DNA from: Unio delphinus
Taxonomy: Eukaryota; Mollusca; Bivalvia; Unionida; Unionidae
Direction of reading: 5' to 3'
DNA length: 64,000 nucleotides
NCBI GenBank assembly: GCA_029339505.1
Contig: JAQISU010000057.1
Coordinates: 7,771,501 to 7,835,500 of the forward strand
The notes under the pieces are model-generated. The model was not told the origin of the DNA. It searched no databases and saw only the letters and a list, made by a program, of their open reading frames with translations. Made by a program: the position numbers and the translations under genes. This document shows positions 38,851 through 52,860 of the stretch, one piece after another (positions within the stretch are counted from its first letter, which is position 1; every line of letters starts with the position of its first letter).

Positions 38851-40018
38851 ATTCTAACTCATCATCAATCATTTGACGTTTTGTTTCTGACTGGGATGAT
38901 TCATTTGATAATTTGAATATTGGTTGCTGACTCCTTCAACCCAGTCAGAACGAGACTAAATATTCAGGTTCAATCCACATTGACATTGAGCACTCAATTG
39001 TTTCTTCTCGTTCTGGATAACACTGATGTTTAAAATATCATCATCTATCATTTTCAAAATTATTTGTGTTCCCTCTTTCGTTGCTTGTAGTTATGGAGCA
39101 CTTAAATGGTCTGAAATGACAACCCACTTAAAGTCAAAATGAAACAAATTGCATTTCACACCAATTTATCTAATGAATGTTCGCTACTATTTTCATTAAC
39201 AAACAAATGTGTTGTGAGCGATATTGCTCTATGTTCCTTCTTTGTTCGAAAAACATGATGACACTTTCAGAGATTTTAAGCGAGAATGTTTTGTAGCCGA
39301 GTCAGGTAAGTGGTTTCGCATCCAACAATTATATTATGATTTGTTTGAAAAGAATAAAGATACATTATTACATCATGACTATAAACTTTATAATAACATA
39401 TGAATAACATATGAATGGAAAAACGTCATTTTAACCGGATTTTATACTAGTCGAGTCGAACAACGTTAGAATATCTCAGACTGTTATTTTCACTGACAAT
39501 TTCGAAAACTAGATTCTGAAAACAGGCTTTCCATCCAACATTGAAATATTATACGATTTTGTAATATGCGATAAAGAAAGATAAGTTTCTGATGTAGAGC
39601 GACTCTAATGTTTCTCAAGCTAAATAAATGATATGCGACACATTCAACGTACGCCTGCAAATATGTATAGAAGAATTTGCATTTTTAGATAGTAAACGGA
39701 GGAAACTGGATTGCAGGCCATCGTAAAATGAAGGTAGTTTTGCAACTCTTTGCTTCAGAGGCTGAACTTAGTCAGAATTAAGTGATTTTGATAATGGCTA
39801 TTCTTTTATTTCAGTTAAGTCGTGTTAACTTAGTGTTTCGAGGAATGGCTCAGACTGTTTGAGTAAATATGTTCTTGTTGGCATTGATGTTCATATTCTA
39901 TTTGTCAACAGTTAATCAGTTCCTGTGTAAGCATTGATAGTTCATTATATTTGCATAAAGATTTCCTCGTCGCCCATGATGTATTATTGTGTACAGTCTT
40001 CATTTGTTTTGAATACTG
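38851..40018. other. No gene recognised
   Basis: Intergenic, AT-rich, no repeat shared elsewhere in the window. Confidence 0.45.
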
Positions 40019-40019
40019 G

Positions 40020-40262
40020 GGCCCCGAGTGGCCGAGTGGTCTAAAGCGCTCATCGTTACGGATCACTGCCATCTCACCTCTGTCTGCGTAGATTTAAGTC
40101 TTAGGCTCGTCTAATGTGGGTATGTGAGAAACCTTGCCGGTAGCTTTCTCGTGGGTCGGAGCGTCTTTAAGGGGTTTTCCGGGGTTCTTTCTCCACCAAT
40201 AATACTGGCCGCCATGTATAGCCTATCTTGTGCTGAAAAATGGCGTTCAACCCTACAACAAC
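40020..40262 (+). mobile_element. tRNA-derived SINE, second copy of the 7698 family
   Basis: gagtggccgagtggtctaaa (A box), a degraded B box (tagatttaagtct), then tttctcgtgggtcgg, ggggttttccggggttc and ctccaccaataatactggcc. The end is gcgttcaaccctacaacaac with an (AAC)n-like tail at 40252-40266. Confidence 0.85.
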
Positions 40263-40872
40263 AACAAGTTTTGAATACCATGAAATCCTTTTGTTTCAAG
40301 CAAGCATCGACCATGAGTGCAAATGGGGTCACGTAACACATTAGAACTTTATAAGCTATAACAGACACGAAATCGCCTTCCGTATTTAGATTTCTTCTGG
40401 GCTTGTACTGAGTTTTATTCAGATTTTAAATTACTAGGACTTAAGTCTTTAAAACTTGGTTTTTTGGGAGATTTAATTAGCATTAACATAAGTTTGTTTT
40501 CGCCATATTCACATTATATTCTAGTAAAATACATTATATTTACATTTTTCATTTCTGTTACTTATTTTACGAGCCTTGTCATGGAACAGAAAATTTGGCG
40601 CTCGTCCTTGGGATACGAATTTTGCTGAAATATTTCAGAAAACATTGTTTTTCAAAAAAGTTAACTACCAGATATTCGTTCACATTTTTTAAAATCTTGG
40701 GTGAAACAAATAAGCTTTGTACAATGTCATCTAAAGTAAAGAACTTTGTTGGTGATAAGATTATAGTTATTCCATTTGCAACAGAAAGCCGATCCTATTG
40801 AAAATGAAAATCCTGATTTATACTCAGCTCGTCCAGTTACTATATATATGGCAAACAAAGCTATTTAGAATG

Positions 40873-41142
40873 CCCTATGGCCTATGGCTTATGGCCTTAC
40901 ATTCACCCAGGCAATACAATTATTGCCCGTGGTGACGGCCGAAGTCACACCCAGAGGCAGTACACGTATTGCCCAGTGGTGATGGCCTAAGTAAATAGCA
41001 CTCTATGAGTGCATAAATGCCTGCAGGGGATGTGGCACATTTCCTTCCCCTCAGGATAAAGTAAATAACTCCCCTTTGGGAGACAAAACAGTGGAAAGAG
41101 CCCAAGTGGACGATTCACTTAAAACTCATAATATCAATCAAT
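40873..41142 (+). mobile_element. 270-bp retroposon with a 12-bp target-site duplication
   Basis: ctatttagaatg occurs at 40861-40872 and exactly again at 41143-41154. The unit between is GC-richer than its flanks, has near-repeats of cacccaggcaatacaattat / cacccagaggcagtacacgt, and ends in aatatcaatcaat. The atca tail resembles that of the LINE at 14548-18939. The unit is a 5'-truncated LINE end or a SINE mobilised by one. No tRNA boxes were seen. Confidence 0.75.
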
Positions 41143-41274
41143 CTATTTAGAATGATCTTGATCAGAAACGTATTCCTTGTGCTGACACATTTGCTGGTCA
41201 GATGTTTGATGAGATCATTTTCACTCCTCGTTTGGATCAATCGATTCTATTTTAACTACTCTGTATTCATTTCA

Positions 41275-42886
<1,612 letters not shown>

Positions 42887-42889
42887 AAC

Positions 42890-44454
42890 GAGATCGACCG
42901 AAAATATACCACTCGGCACCCAAAGAAATACCACAGACACAATAGCTGTGTTATCGAATGAAAAATATAATTTTTTTAATTTATCATTTGGCGCACTTTA
43001 TTACAGAACAGTCCCCAACCCAAAGGCAGCCTCAGAATAAAGGTAATACGAATGGTGATAACGTTAAAATAGACGCAACAAGCCCTCGATACTTTATATA
43101 TTTTGTGTCACCATACTTTAATGCTGTGTAATAAGAACTTGTCGATTTAATAAGAACTTGTCGATTACTAAATTTTGTCATTCTGCTTCGTTGAATACCT
43201 ACTGCGTGTTGGATGATATTTGATGAATATGATTACTATGTTAGATAATATATTAATGCCAGATAAGAAGGCTGAGTTCAGATTTGAGCCAGATTACAAA
43301 ACTACGCAAAAATGGCTATGAATTCTTCTATATCCTTTGTCATAATCAATTCACCATTGAGACCTCTTCATTGTGTCCAATATTTGTCAGATAATTATGT
43401 TATACATGGAAATTCATTATACTGCAACCATTGTGTAACTGTTGAAATTTTTCAAAAAAATTGTATTTAGATGTGAATGGGCGGATGGAATATATAATTT
43501 GACAAATGACATAAATCTGTTCTCTGTGGCAATGCAAAGGCGCCAGTAAAAGAACGTCACCCTGGTACACCCGGTCGCTCGTGCCTCATCTCTATTATGT
43601 TCAATTGATTATGCACACTGTTCACCAACAAACATTTATTGGTTTCAATAACTTGGAATTGGTGGTTTTGTTTTAAAACATCTGGAACATTGAGTCGATT
43701 TGATACAAGTTATAACAGTGGCAAACGGATCTTCTGTTACAGTATTACATTTTATAAATGCTTTGCCTACATATATCAAATTTCTATTAATATCACTGAC
43801 GTTGTAAATCTACAGATCCTAGTGACTTGAGATAAACACGCGTTGAATTTTTGGTATATTTTGTGTACGTCGTGTTGTCGAACGCTCCATGACTTTTTAC
43901 AGAAATGTTCCGAATGAAGTATTACCAGAGCAGTTGTAATATCTGCAGGTAAGTTTAACATATATCATATAATCTTATCAATGCAAAAAACATGAATTAG
44001 TTCTGTCGATAGTTATTGATATTGAATCAAATTTAGAAATGACAAAAACAATTAGTTTGAACTAATGCGAGTATATAGATAAAAATATAACGCCAAGATA
44101 TTCAGTCGAGCAGTGATACAATCAATACAAGTGCATCTAAATAATTAACAAGACGTGGAGTTACACCATTAGTATTTACCAAAAAGACATAATACATATA
44201 TAAAAGAAATTTCTACTGGCATCAATAGTTTTCACCAGTTGAGTGGGTATGAGAATGCAATTTATTAAACCAAATTGTGAGTATGAAAAAGCCTATATGA
44301 TGTTTCAAGATGGCATAATAAATGCAGTGACGTTGACACTGGCACACATTCATATTTGCTTAATTTGGAACCTAATATGCCCATGGTCATTTCGATGTTA
44401 GCCAGCATGATGATATTCAATCCCTTATTTCATTTTGATAGTAGCTTACACGGC
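42890..44454. other. No gene recognised
   Basis: Intergenic sequence between the LINE fragment and the second 42-bp array. Short frames only. Confidence 0.45.
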
Positions 44455-44912
44455 CATAGACATCCATATTTCAATTTGATGCTAGCTTGCTTGATGAAAG
44501 ACATCCATATTTCAGATTGATCATAGCTAACATGATGAAAGACATCCAATATTTCAGATTGATCATAGCTAACATGATGAAAGACATCCAATATTTCAGA
44601 TTGATCTTAGCTAACATGATGAAAGACATCCAATATTTCAGATTGATCTTAGCTAACATGATGAAAGACATCCATATTTCAGATTGATCATAGCTAACAT
44701 GATGAAAGACATCCATATTTCAGATTGATCATAGCTAACATGATGAAAGACATCCAATATTTCAGATTGATCTTAGCTAACATGATGAAAGACATCAATA
44801 TTTCAGATTGATCTTAGCTAACATGATGAAAGACATCCAATATTTCAGATTGATCTTAGCTAACATGATGAAAGACATCCAATATTTCAGATTGATTTTA
44901 GCTAAATGATGA
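44455..44912 (-). repeat. 42-bp tandem array (satellite), reverse orientation
   Basis: About 10 units of gatgaaagacatccaatatt / tcagattgatcttagctaac, well conserved. Read on the minus strand the unit contains gaaatattggatgtctttca, matching the core of the array at 7915-8725. Confidence 0.9.
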
Positions 44913-44924
44913 ACAGCTCGTAAC

Positions 44925-45548
44925 GAATATCATTGATACTGAGGTTATGTGTTAATTATTGGTCAATTAACTATATGAACACCCTATTATCCTAAATGAG
45001 ATATCATCATTATAGTGTTATCAGAGTGAATGTTACCTAGCAATGAATGAAATTAATATCGAAAATAATGTTAATGTATAATGTATGTGATGAGATATAA
45101 GACATCCTTTATTATTATCAAGTCAGCAAAAGGGAACATTACTAAAATGCTTGTTTTTAAAACAATATAAAAATAACGTTAAAACCACATAACATTGGGG
45201 GATATGATAGATTGAAGCAAACATCTATCAGTTGTGTGCTAACAAATTATGCATATCATAGCCTTTACAGATTTGAAAGAAATATGGAAAATGAGATCGT
45301 GCTCAAAAGCAAATAGGCGTTATTTAGCGAGGAGCATGTTATACTGTTTAATGATGGATGATCTGAATTTAAATGTTTGCATAATCATAAAATAAAACTT
45401 TGAAGCATTTAATCTGTTTGTTATGTTTTATATATACAAGTAGAGGACCTTCGTGAAAATATATATCGTAAATATTTGCAGAGGTTTGAAAATTCAAAGA
45501 GACCTTGAGTTCTATAAAGATATAAATATATACACTAATAAATATTCT
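44925..45548. other. No gene recognised; presumed upstream region of the receptor gene
   Basis: AT-rich, without a domain. If the splice acceptor at 45563 is real, this is intron sequence behind an upstream non-coding exon that I cannot place. Confidence 0.4.
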
Positions 45549-45563
45549 TTTTTTTGCTTTCAG
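45549..45563 (+). promoter_or_regulatory. Probable 3' splice site in the 5' UTR
   Basis: A pyrimidine run (tttttttgctttcag) ends in CAG 66 bp upstream of the receptor start codon. It suggests an upstream non-coding exon (or a trans-spliced leader acceptor) so that the first coding exon would begin at 45564. Confidence 0.5.
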
Positions 45564-45629
45564 TAACATTCGATATTTTTGAATGTGATTTCTACATATC
45601 TGATCGGAAAGCAACACAGATTGGTGAAC

Positions 45630-46082
45630 ATGGAACAACTGAGACTATTTGTGATTTTGCTGCTATTCGTACAATTGGTATGCATACCTACGATGCATGC
45701 TCAGGCAATTGTTTATTCGAAAATTCTTTTTGACAAACTTATGAAAACAGGTCAGTACAACGATGTGATTAGGCCTGTCAACGACGTATCGGAACAAGTC
45801 AAAGTCAATTTAAGCGTGTGTCTAACATCCATAATAGAATTCGATTCTCAGAAGGAAAGTCTGCTTACGTCAGCTTACCTTGTTGTTAATTGGTACGATA
45901 ATTACTTTCAATGGAACACATCTGATTATAATGGGACGTACTACTTATATATGCGCCCAGACACGATATGGAAACCGGACCTATCGTTGAAAAACGATAT
46001 TGCAGAAGCCAAGAGTATTGGCTCCACTGAGTTATTGCTTTCCGTCTATAATGACGGAAGGATCGCATGGTGGCCTTATTCG
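45630..46082 (+). CDS. Cys-loop receptor subunit (nicotinic acetylcholine receptor-like), coding exon 1
   Basis: Encodes residues 1-151 of a pentameric ligand-gated ion channel subunit at the cell membrane. The ATG at 45630 was chosen over an in-frame ATG at 45579 because it starts a clean signal peptide (MEQLRLFVILLLFVQL..., cleavage near residues 24-26). The extracellular domain follows: N-glycosylation sites at 60, 96 and 101, loop-D-type tryptophan region VVNWYDNYFQW (residues 85-95), the family WxPD motif (W114-D117) and DGRIAWWPYS before the splice. The exon ends exactly on a codon at a consensus donor (g|gtacgt), phase 0. The acceptor lies 14 kb downstream. No frame defects. Confidence 0.9.
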
Positions 46083-46661
46083 GTACGTATATCTTTTTAT
46101 ATCGTACATGAGAGACACCTTATAAAACCATTAGCATTGAATAACTATCGATGCGAATTTTAATATTTCATACACATTTGTGGAACTTTTTCTATATACA
46201 TTTGAAGATTATTCTTTTCGAAATCACAACATTGTATGACCCTAGTGCCGATGATCAGCCGTACAGAAAAAACCTCAGCAATGCTGGAAAACAGTGTATT
46301 TTTCGTTCCCTTCAAAAATGATAGGTTTCGCTTTTGAAAAAGTTGAAGTTTCGTTTTGTTTGGGAAAATGTAATTATATGCACAATTTCGTTGACGTAAG
46401 AATGCATTGTGTTGGGCCACATATATTTTAAAATACAATGTCGACGATTCCTGTCAACTCTAAACAAGATAAGTAGTACTTGAAATTGATGTATACATTT
46501 ATTGTAATGATGATAATAGATTAGAATGACGACGACGTATACGTCAAAAAATGTATTTATACAGAGGGCAAGTTCAGATTAGAGAGACAGGAAACATGGT
46601 TATTTTTTTGGAGGTTCATTTAACTCAAATTAAAAGAGTTTTCAATAATTTAGATACACTT

Positions 46662-46665
<4 letters not shown>

Positions 46666-46738
<73 letters not shown>
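46666..46738. repeat. (CT)n microsatellite in the receptor intron
   Basis: About 36 CT units with one ctctgtct interruption, 65 bp left of the element TIR. Confidence 0.95.
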
Positions 46739-46741
<3 letters not shown>

Positions 46742-46788
46742 GCAGAGAGAGTGAACAGACCAAATTATAGAGGCGTCCATTTGTTAAA

Positions 46789-47519
46789 TTAAAACCTCCA
46801 CTGATTCGAATTCGCACCCTCTCTTCTGCTATGAATTAAATTATTTTCCCAACCAAATATTTTAACAAGTCCGATAAGATATCTTGATCTAGTGTCGTGT
46901 AATTTTATCGTTATAAATCCACGTGAGACTGATTTAGCATGACTACATAAATTTCTGAAAAGATTATAATCCATATCACCGCAACACCAAGTTTAATGAA
47001 TTTGTCTAAGTGAGTGAGTATCAACTCCATTAAACACAGCAAGAATGTTACAATTGTCCCTGATCACTTTTGGTATTTGTGTATACCGCAGGGTACATAA
47101 ATCACATCTATGTTTTATGTCTACCCCGAGAAAATATAGCTTGATATGATTGTTTATCCAGAATTATATCATCATATACAACTAAATTATTAATACTTCC
47201 ATCAATGGAATCTACTCTCGGTGCTTCATCGATATCAATGATAAACTCGATAATATCATCACCACGCTCATCCAAAAATTTAGCATTTTCATTAAATTCC
47301 TTAAGTACATTATAACACATCTGATCGTCTACGGATGGCGCTATCAAATACAGCTGATCCCAATTCAACCATCTCACTATAAGATTAAGTAACAAATGTG
47401 TCTTTGCCACTTCCAGACGGTCAAAATATAATCATACGAATATAATTTGGTAGCGCTGCATGATGCTTAACAGATTCTTGTGCTTTTGTCGCCGAAAAAT
47501 CAATTCCATTCATGTTATT
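46789..47519 (-). pseudogene. A32-like packaging ATPase of the intronic element, broken
   Basis: Genome-packaging motor of the Polinton/adintovirus/NCLDV type. Minus-strand frames give an N-terminal MNGIDFSATKAQESVKHHAA and a Walker A motif PSGSGK with a TGA stop immediately before it (47421-47423). A frame change directly after the motif leads to THLLLNLIVRWLNWDQLYLI. Walker B is NLVVYDDIIL, and the family signature near the end of this piece is FSRGRHK. A further shifted frame to 46789 has IPKVIRDNCNILAVFNGVD, one stop (47000), and the C-terminus GFITIKLHDTRSRYLIGL running into the TIR. So it has at least two stops and two shifts, yet ATPase motifs are well preserved, suggesting a fairly recent death. 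Confidence 0.8.
46803..46841 (+). repeat. Left terminal inverted repeat of the virus-like element
   Basis: Begins gattcgaattcgcaccct and ends ctatgaattaaat. It pairs with 59742-59780 reversed, differing at two positions. The 3' end of the ATPase frame runs through it. Confidence 0.85.
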
Positions 47520-47687
47520 ATAAATATATTATTGATCTATATTGTGTGAAATGTAAGACGCGTGCTATCACAAACGACTTAACAACAATTATAACATTAA
47601 ATAACAGATCAGCACTTTCTGGTAAGTGAGTACAGTGTGGTACAAAGAAATTTAGATTTATTTCTATGAAATCAGGTGATAATTTAA

Positions 47688-48074
47688 AGAAAACGAGGAG
47701 GTGGAGGTGATATTGCAGCAAAATTGACAAAATTACAAGGCACTCTGTGGGATAAACACCCAGGAGAAAAACATCTTCCAGGATATTATTACTGCGGTCC
47801 TGGAACTAGACTTGATATCCGACTTGACAGTCAAGACCAACCAAGACCAGGTGAATATCCGATAAATGATATTGAATAGGTTCGTCATGCTCATGTTGTG
47901 CCTTATAAAAGTAGCAATCTGCAGCACAGACATATCGCAGATGTGAAATTGAATCACGCTTTAAATTCTACTACGAATAAATCTTTCAAAGACAAATTAA
48001 CAATTTGTTTAATAAATACCTCAATGAAGGGTAAATTAGTGTTTGGAAGTAGAACTCCCCGTGCTGGTAATTAA
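47688..48074 (+). pseudogene. Phospholipase A2-like domain protein, broken
   Basis: The frame from 47688 reads GGGGDIAAKLTKLQ, then HLPGYYYCGPGTRLDIRLD, the calcium-loop signature (YxGPGT) of parvovirus-VP1-type and Polinton-type PLA2-like domains, followed by RPGEYPINDIE and a TAG at 47877. In the same frame after the stop, RHAHVVPYKSSNLQHRHIAD matches the active-site helix. The His is kept but the residue after it, normally Asp, reads Val, and the helix Cys reads Arg. In viruses such domains help the particle breach membranes. It lies directly upstream of the integrase on the same strand. Stop plus active-site loss make it inactive. Confidence 0.65.
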
Positions 48075-48101
48075 TCAGTTGATTAATATTATTATGGAAT
48101 C

Positions 48102-48955
<854 letters not shown>

Positions 48956-48989
48956 TACACGAGGATACACAATTAACCGACACGATCAC

Positions 48990-49175
48990 TTAACTAGCAC
49001 TTCTGCAACTATTACATTCAAGACAGGTTAGCATAGTATTTTCTTGTGTATGACCAAGACTGTTATCCTTTCTGTCTGCGGTAAATTGGCGTGGATGTTT
49101 GTCTCTAGACCCGGACCGTATCATTATACAATTACAATTTGCACAATGATTATTCTGCTGTTGTTTCAGCATCAT
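48990..49175 (-). pseudogene. HNH-endonuclease-like module, C-terminal end of the replication protein
   Basis: The minus-strand frame has a first Cys pair (CANCNC), then FTADRKDNSLGHTQENTMLT followed by CLECNSCR. The order CxxC ... DRxDNSxGHxxxN ... CxxCN is the treble-clef HNH arrangement with its catalytic His. It lies just downstream, on the same strand, of the helicase remnant, without an obvious new start, so it may be the C-terminal domain of one large replication protein. It could also be a separate small gene. The module itself has no stop, but the link to the helicase crosses broken frames. Confidence 0.6.
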
Positions 49176-49289
49176 TATAAATTCAACTTCAATGTCAAAG
49201 TCGCGATTAATTTTTTTGTCGCTCTGTTTATAACCAGCGAGTTATTTTTACTTATTATATAATTACTGACAATTTCATTGTGTTGTTGT

Positions 49290-50250
49290 CATTAGAAATT
49301 AAAATAACTCTCCGAAGTTTATGTATTCTTCTAACTCGTGGCACTGCGAAATAAACTAAATTTGACCACTTGATGCGACCATCTGTGATCCAAACAATTT
49401 TATCAGAGATGGTTAACCCGTGAGATGAGTATCGTCATTGCATATCCTAGCGTTCAGGGAGATCGCAATGCATCTTCGACAACATTGATATCGACCAGAA
49501 CAATATCATGTTTTTCTATATTCCCTGGAAGATCAACTTCAATAATCTGTCTTCGTGTCTCAGCTGATCTTTAACATAAAGGTACAGACAATTTTGGAAA
49601 CTGTTTTCCTTATGTAATTGAAACAACTGCTGTTGAAGTGTGGCTCTGACCATCTTTCTACTTGCCACTATCAAATCGTTTGGTCTCCACGCTTCCCAAA
49701 AATCATTTAACGAGGTTTCTGAAATTATTGTACGCGCTATTTTGCATTGGATTGTATCCGATTGCAATCTGATTAATTTCTTGAACTCGCTTAATTCTGG
49801 ATCGAGCGCTCTATGATCAGTATTAATTTCTTCATAATAATCTACAAATTGCCTTAACCAATCATGTGGAGACAACCCAACAAATGGTGGTGGTTGACCA
49901 TGATCACCGCACGTTATCACGGCTGTATTTTTCAATAATAGCCAATCAAGAAATATTTTTAATATATCCAACGACGCTGTGCATATCTCATCCCAAATAA
50001 TGATATTTGGAATATATTTCTCTCCCATCGTCGAAGGAGTCTATGCGTTACCCTTATACCGAAAGAAACTGTGATAAGTGCAGGAATTAACACCTCTCTC
50101 TGTCATCTGTCTTGCAAGTCTGTGTGTAGGTGTTATGCACAATCATTTGTGACTTCTTTCGAAATAATTCGATAACACGAGAAGTCTCCACAGACCAGCC
50201 ACATCCGTTCAAATAAACGGTTTTATATCTACATATTGGATCGGATATAG
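49290..50250 (-). pseudogene. SF1 (Pif1/RecD-like) DNA helicase module, broken
   Basis: Motifs in order on the minus strand: a degraded Walker A region near 50220-50150 (GCGWSVETSRVIELFRKK; the GKT Lys reads Glu); TYHSFFRYKG near 50085; Walker B IPNIIIWDEICTAS at about 50015-49975; motif III AVITCGDHGQPPPF near 49920-49880; and EEINTDHRALDPELSEFKKL. After the stop at 49516 come LGYAMTI (motif V-like, near 49450) and, in another frame, WSNLVYFAVPRVRRIHKL (motif VI-like, near 49350-49300). It lies between a polymerase-like and an HNH-like module on the same strand. The spacing suggests one fused protein. Confidence 0.75.
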
Positions 50251-50379
50251 ATGGCGCACTTGATAATACTGATATTTGATTATTTTTTTATGTAATTATC
50301 TTAAACTGTAACATCCGCTGATTCAGAATAATCATGCAACATTTCATGTTTTATTGTCCATGAACCCATGACGCATCAG

Positions 50380-52331
50380 AATTTGTGAAACAAGCCACTG
50401 CTTCTTTATACTTGATATCTATATAAAATGAATCTGGGGCGACTCTTACTGCAAAATCAGGATATCTATTTATCATCGATAACAGGTTTATAGAAACATA
50501 AGCCATTATATATGATCTCTTAGATGTGTATACTGAGGAGATTCGCCATCGATGTAGCTAACAATTGTATCAAATTTTGTTCCGTCAGACATGTAAGCAT
50601 TTTCTTGACTGACAACTATATTTTTGCTGTTGTATCTGCGATTATAAAATCATATTCAGCATCATCTAGAATTAATCGTGCATAATGCCGCTTGTGATCA
50701 TATGTTCCGCCTTTGGTGAATTTACCGAGTATTCTTCTACCGAGATCTTTATTGTTTTAATCCTTGATTTCGCATTTATATTCAAAGATCTCCTTGGATC
50801 GTTTAACAATATAATCTTCGTCGAGATCAGGAAATTTTCCTTGTAATCTTAAATAATTTTATCAAGACTATTATCATCAGGTTGTTGTAACCTAATCTCA
50901 GTCTGTGTTCGATATGATATAATTGCCTCACCAACAATTAGCGATATCAGTATTTTACAATCAATCATATACCGAAATAACACAATTGGTGCCCAGTATT
51001 TTTCAGATAAATGTCTACGAAACCAAACATAACAAATCTAATGGAATCCTTCGGAAAACTCGAATGATACCACACGAGCGAACCCGGTTAGATCAAAATC
51101 TGGTAGTTGTCCATTGATCGCAACTCGTGTCATCTCGTGTGTGGGATGTCCAAATCGTTTAAAATACCCAGCACACCTTCCATACCCGAGGAAACTTCCA
51201 GGATAACACGCAACCATATGAACCGAGATAAAACGTTTATAATTATACTTGTTATTTCACAATCCGCTCTGTCCATGTATGACACAACTAGCTTGAACAT
51301 TTGAGAGAAGTTCAAATTGTGTTGGCTTCCATAGATTTCTCTCTCTGGCGAAATAAGCTGCAACTGATGGGATTGTCATAGTTTGTTAGTAATTGCTCGG
51401 TATTCTATTTGAAAATTTATCAGCGAGTTTTCTCGATTCTTCATGAAGAGATTCCGTCCGATATATTTCTCCGTTACGTCTTACAAATTGATCAAATTTA
51501 GATTTTCGTTGAAACTTTGAAATAGCCACACTAATACAGGATCGTTCGTACTTAACGCGTTAAACATGTTCCCGGAAGAATTCTCTCCAGATTTCTCCGG
51601 GTAATATTTTAGAATTCGATATCGTGGAAATGTTGTTACTGCATTAGTCCATGCATGCGCATTATGATCAATGCTATTTACTGGAGCTCGTCTTGATTTC
51701 TATTTCGATTTATATAATACATCTCCTGTTATCGTTGCTACGGTTATTGGGAATATTACTGTTTTTTCAAGCTCGGATAATATTTTATTGTAGCACCGGT
51801 ATTCTTGACTGATAAAACGCATTAGTTAATCTTCCCACGTCTTTGATCTGTCAGACCGTTTCCACGTGTTGCATTTGTAAAATGCTCTTTTACTCGTTCG
51901 GCTACACAATTTATCCTCGATAATTTCATCGGTTTCAGATTTCCAATGCATGGTTTTTCATTTCTCGGATAAATTCCATAAATAACCGCGGTCATAGGAT
52001 ACCCTCGCTCATAATACGTTTTATCCATTCCGGTCAATATTCCTGGTTTGGAACATTAAATTACAACGACAGTTTTTTTATTTCCGAGGACAGGGTCGTA
52101 TTTAGCAAGAACAATCCAATTTCCTGTTTCTGCTAGTATGATAAATTTCACTCTGATAAAATACTTTCGATGCTTGAGATGCGCGATTGCTCGTTTATCG
52201 TTCATGGTAGCATCAACACCACCACTGATTCGAAATGTTGACCAGGAGTGAGATGCGCCATCTTTATTAAATTCGTTCATAGGATGGTAAATTTTATTAA
52301 AAATATTTGTATCCCTCACTAGACCCTTCAT
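50380..52331 (-). pseudogene. Family-B-DNA-polymerase-like replication module, broken
   Basis: Minus-strand pieces in several frames. 52331-52056 holds SHSWSTFRISGGVDATMNDK, and 52037-51822 holds TYYERGYPMTAVIYGIYPRN and NATRGNGLTDQRRG. Further on come KRFISVHMVACYPGSF at about 51240-51187 (a palm motif-A-like DxxxxYPS site whose Asp reads His) and GHPTHEMTRVAINGQLP. Last is AVRVAPDSFYIDI at about 50450-50410 (a motif C-like DTDS site in which Thr reads Pro). The two palm-type motifs, in the correct order and followed by a helicase, support a polymerase reading, but this is weaker than the helicase call. It is not the standard protein-primed polymerase pattern I would expect in a Polinton. 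More than five stops or shifts. Confidence 0.5.
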
Positions 52332-52418
52332 TTCATTGGTGCGTTTACAATTCTATCGAGATTAAATTTACACGATTTCCTTGGCTCGATTTTGGATAAT
52401 GTCGTGAATTCCTAAATA

Positions 52419-52766
52419 TTATAATTCAGACAAATGTTTCAATAAAAATATTTTATGTAATGAATCACTGAAAATGGTTGATGATAGGATCCGTAACTCC
52501 TTGTACCAAATCATGCAGAAATACATTCTGTGGATATCATTCACAAAGTGTGCGGCGTCGGAGCTTAGGTCCAAAACTGTGTATACTATGTGCTGTTGGA
52601 GTACGAGAAAAAAACACAACTGTGCCTCCAATTTGGTGATAAGCGATATAAAGAGCTTAAACCGTAACATGGACAATGAACAAACTATATAAAAACGAGG
52701 TTTATATCTATCAAGGTTCTCAAGTAACAATCTAGACAAATAATCAATTAGACATATTTATGTATG

Positions 52767-52860
<94 letters not shown>

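Noticed and set aside
44455..44912. CRISPR-like array
   Set aside because: Units are contiguous with no unique spacers, and this is animal nuclear DNA; it is a satellite.
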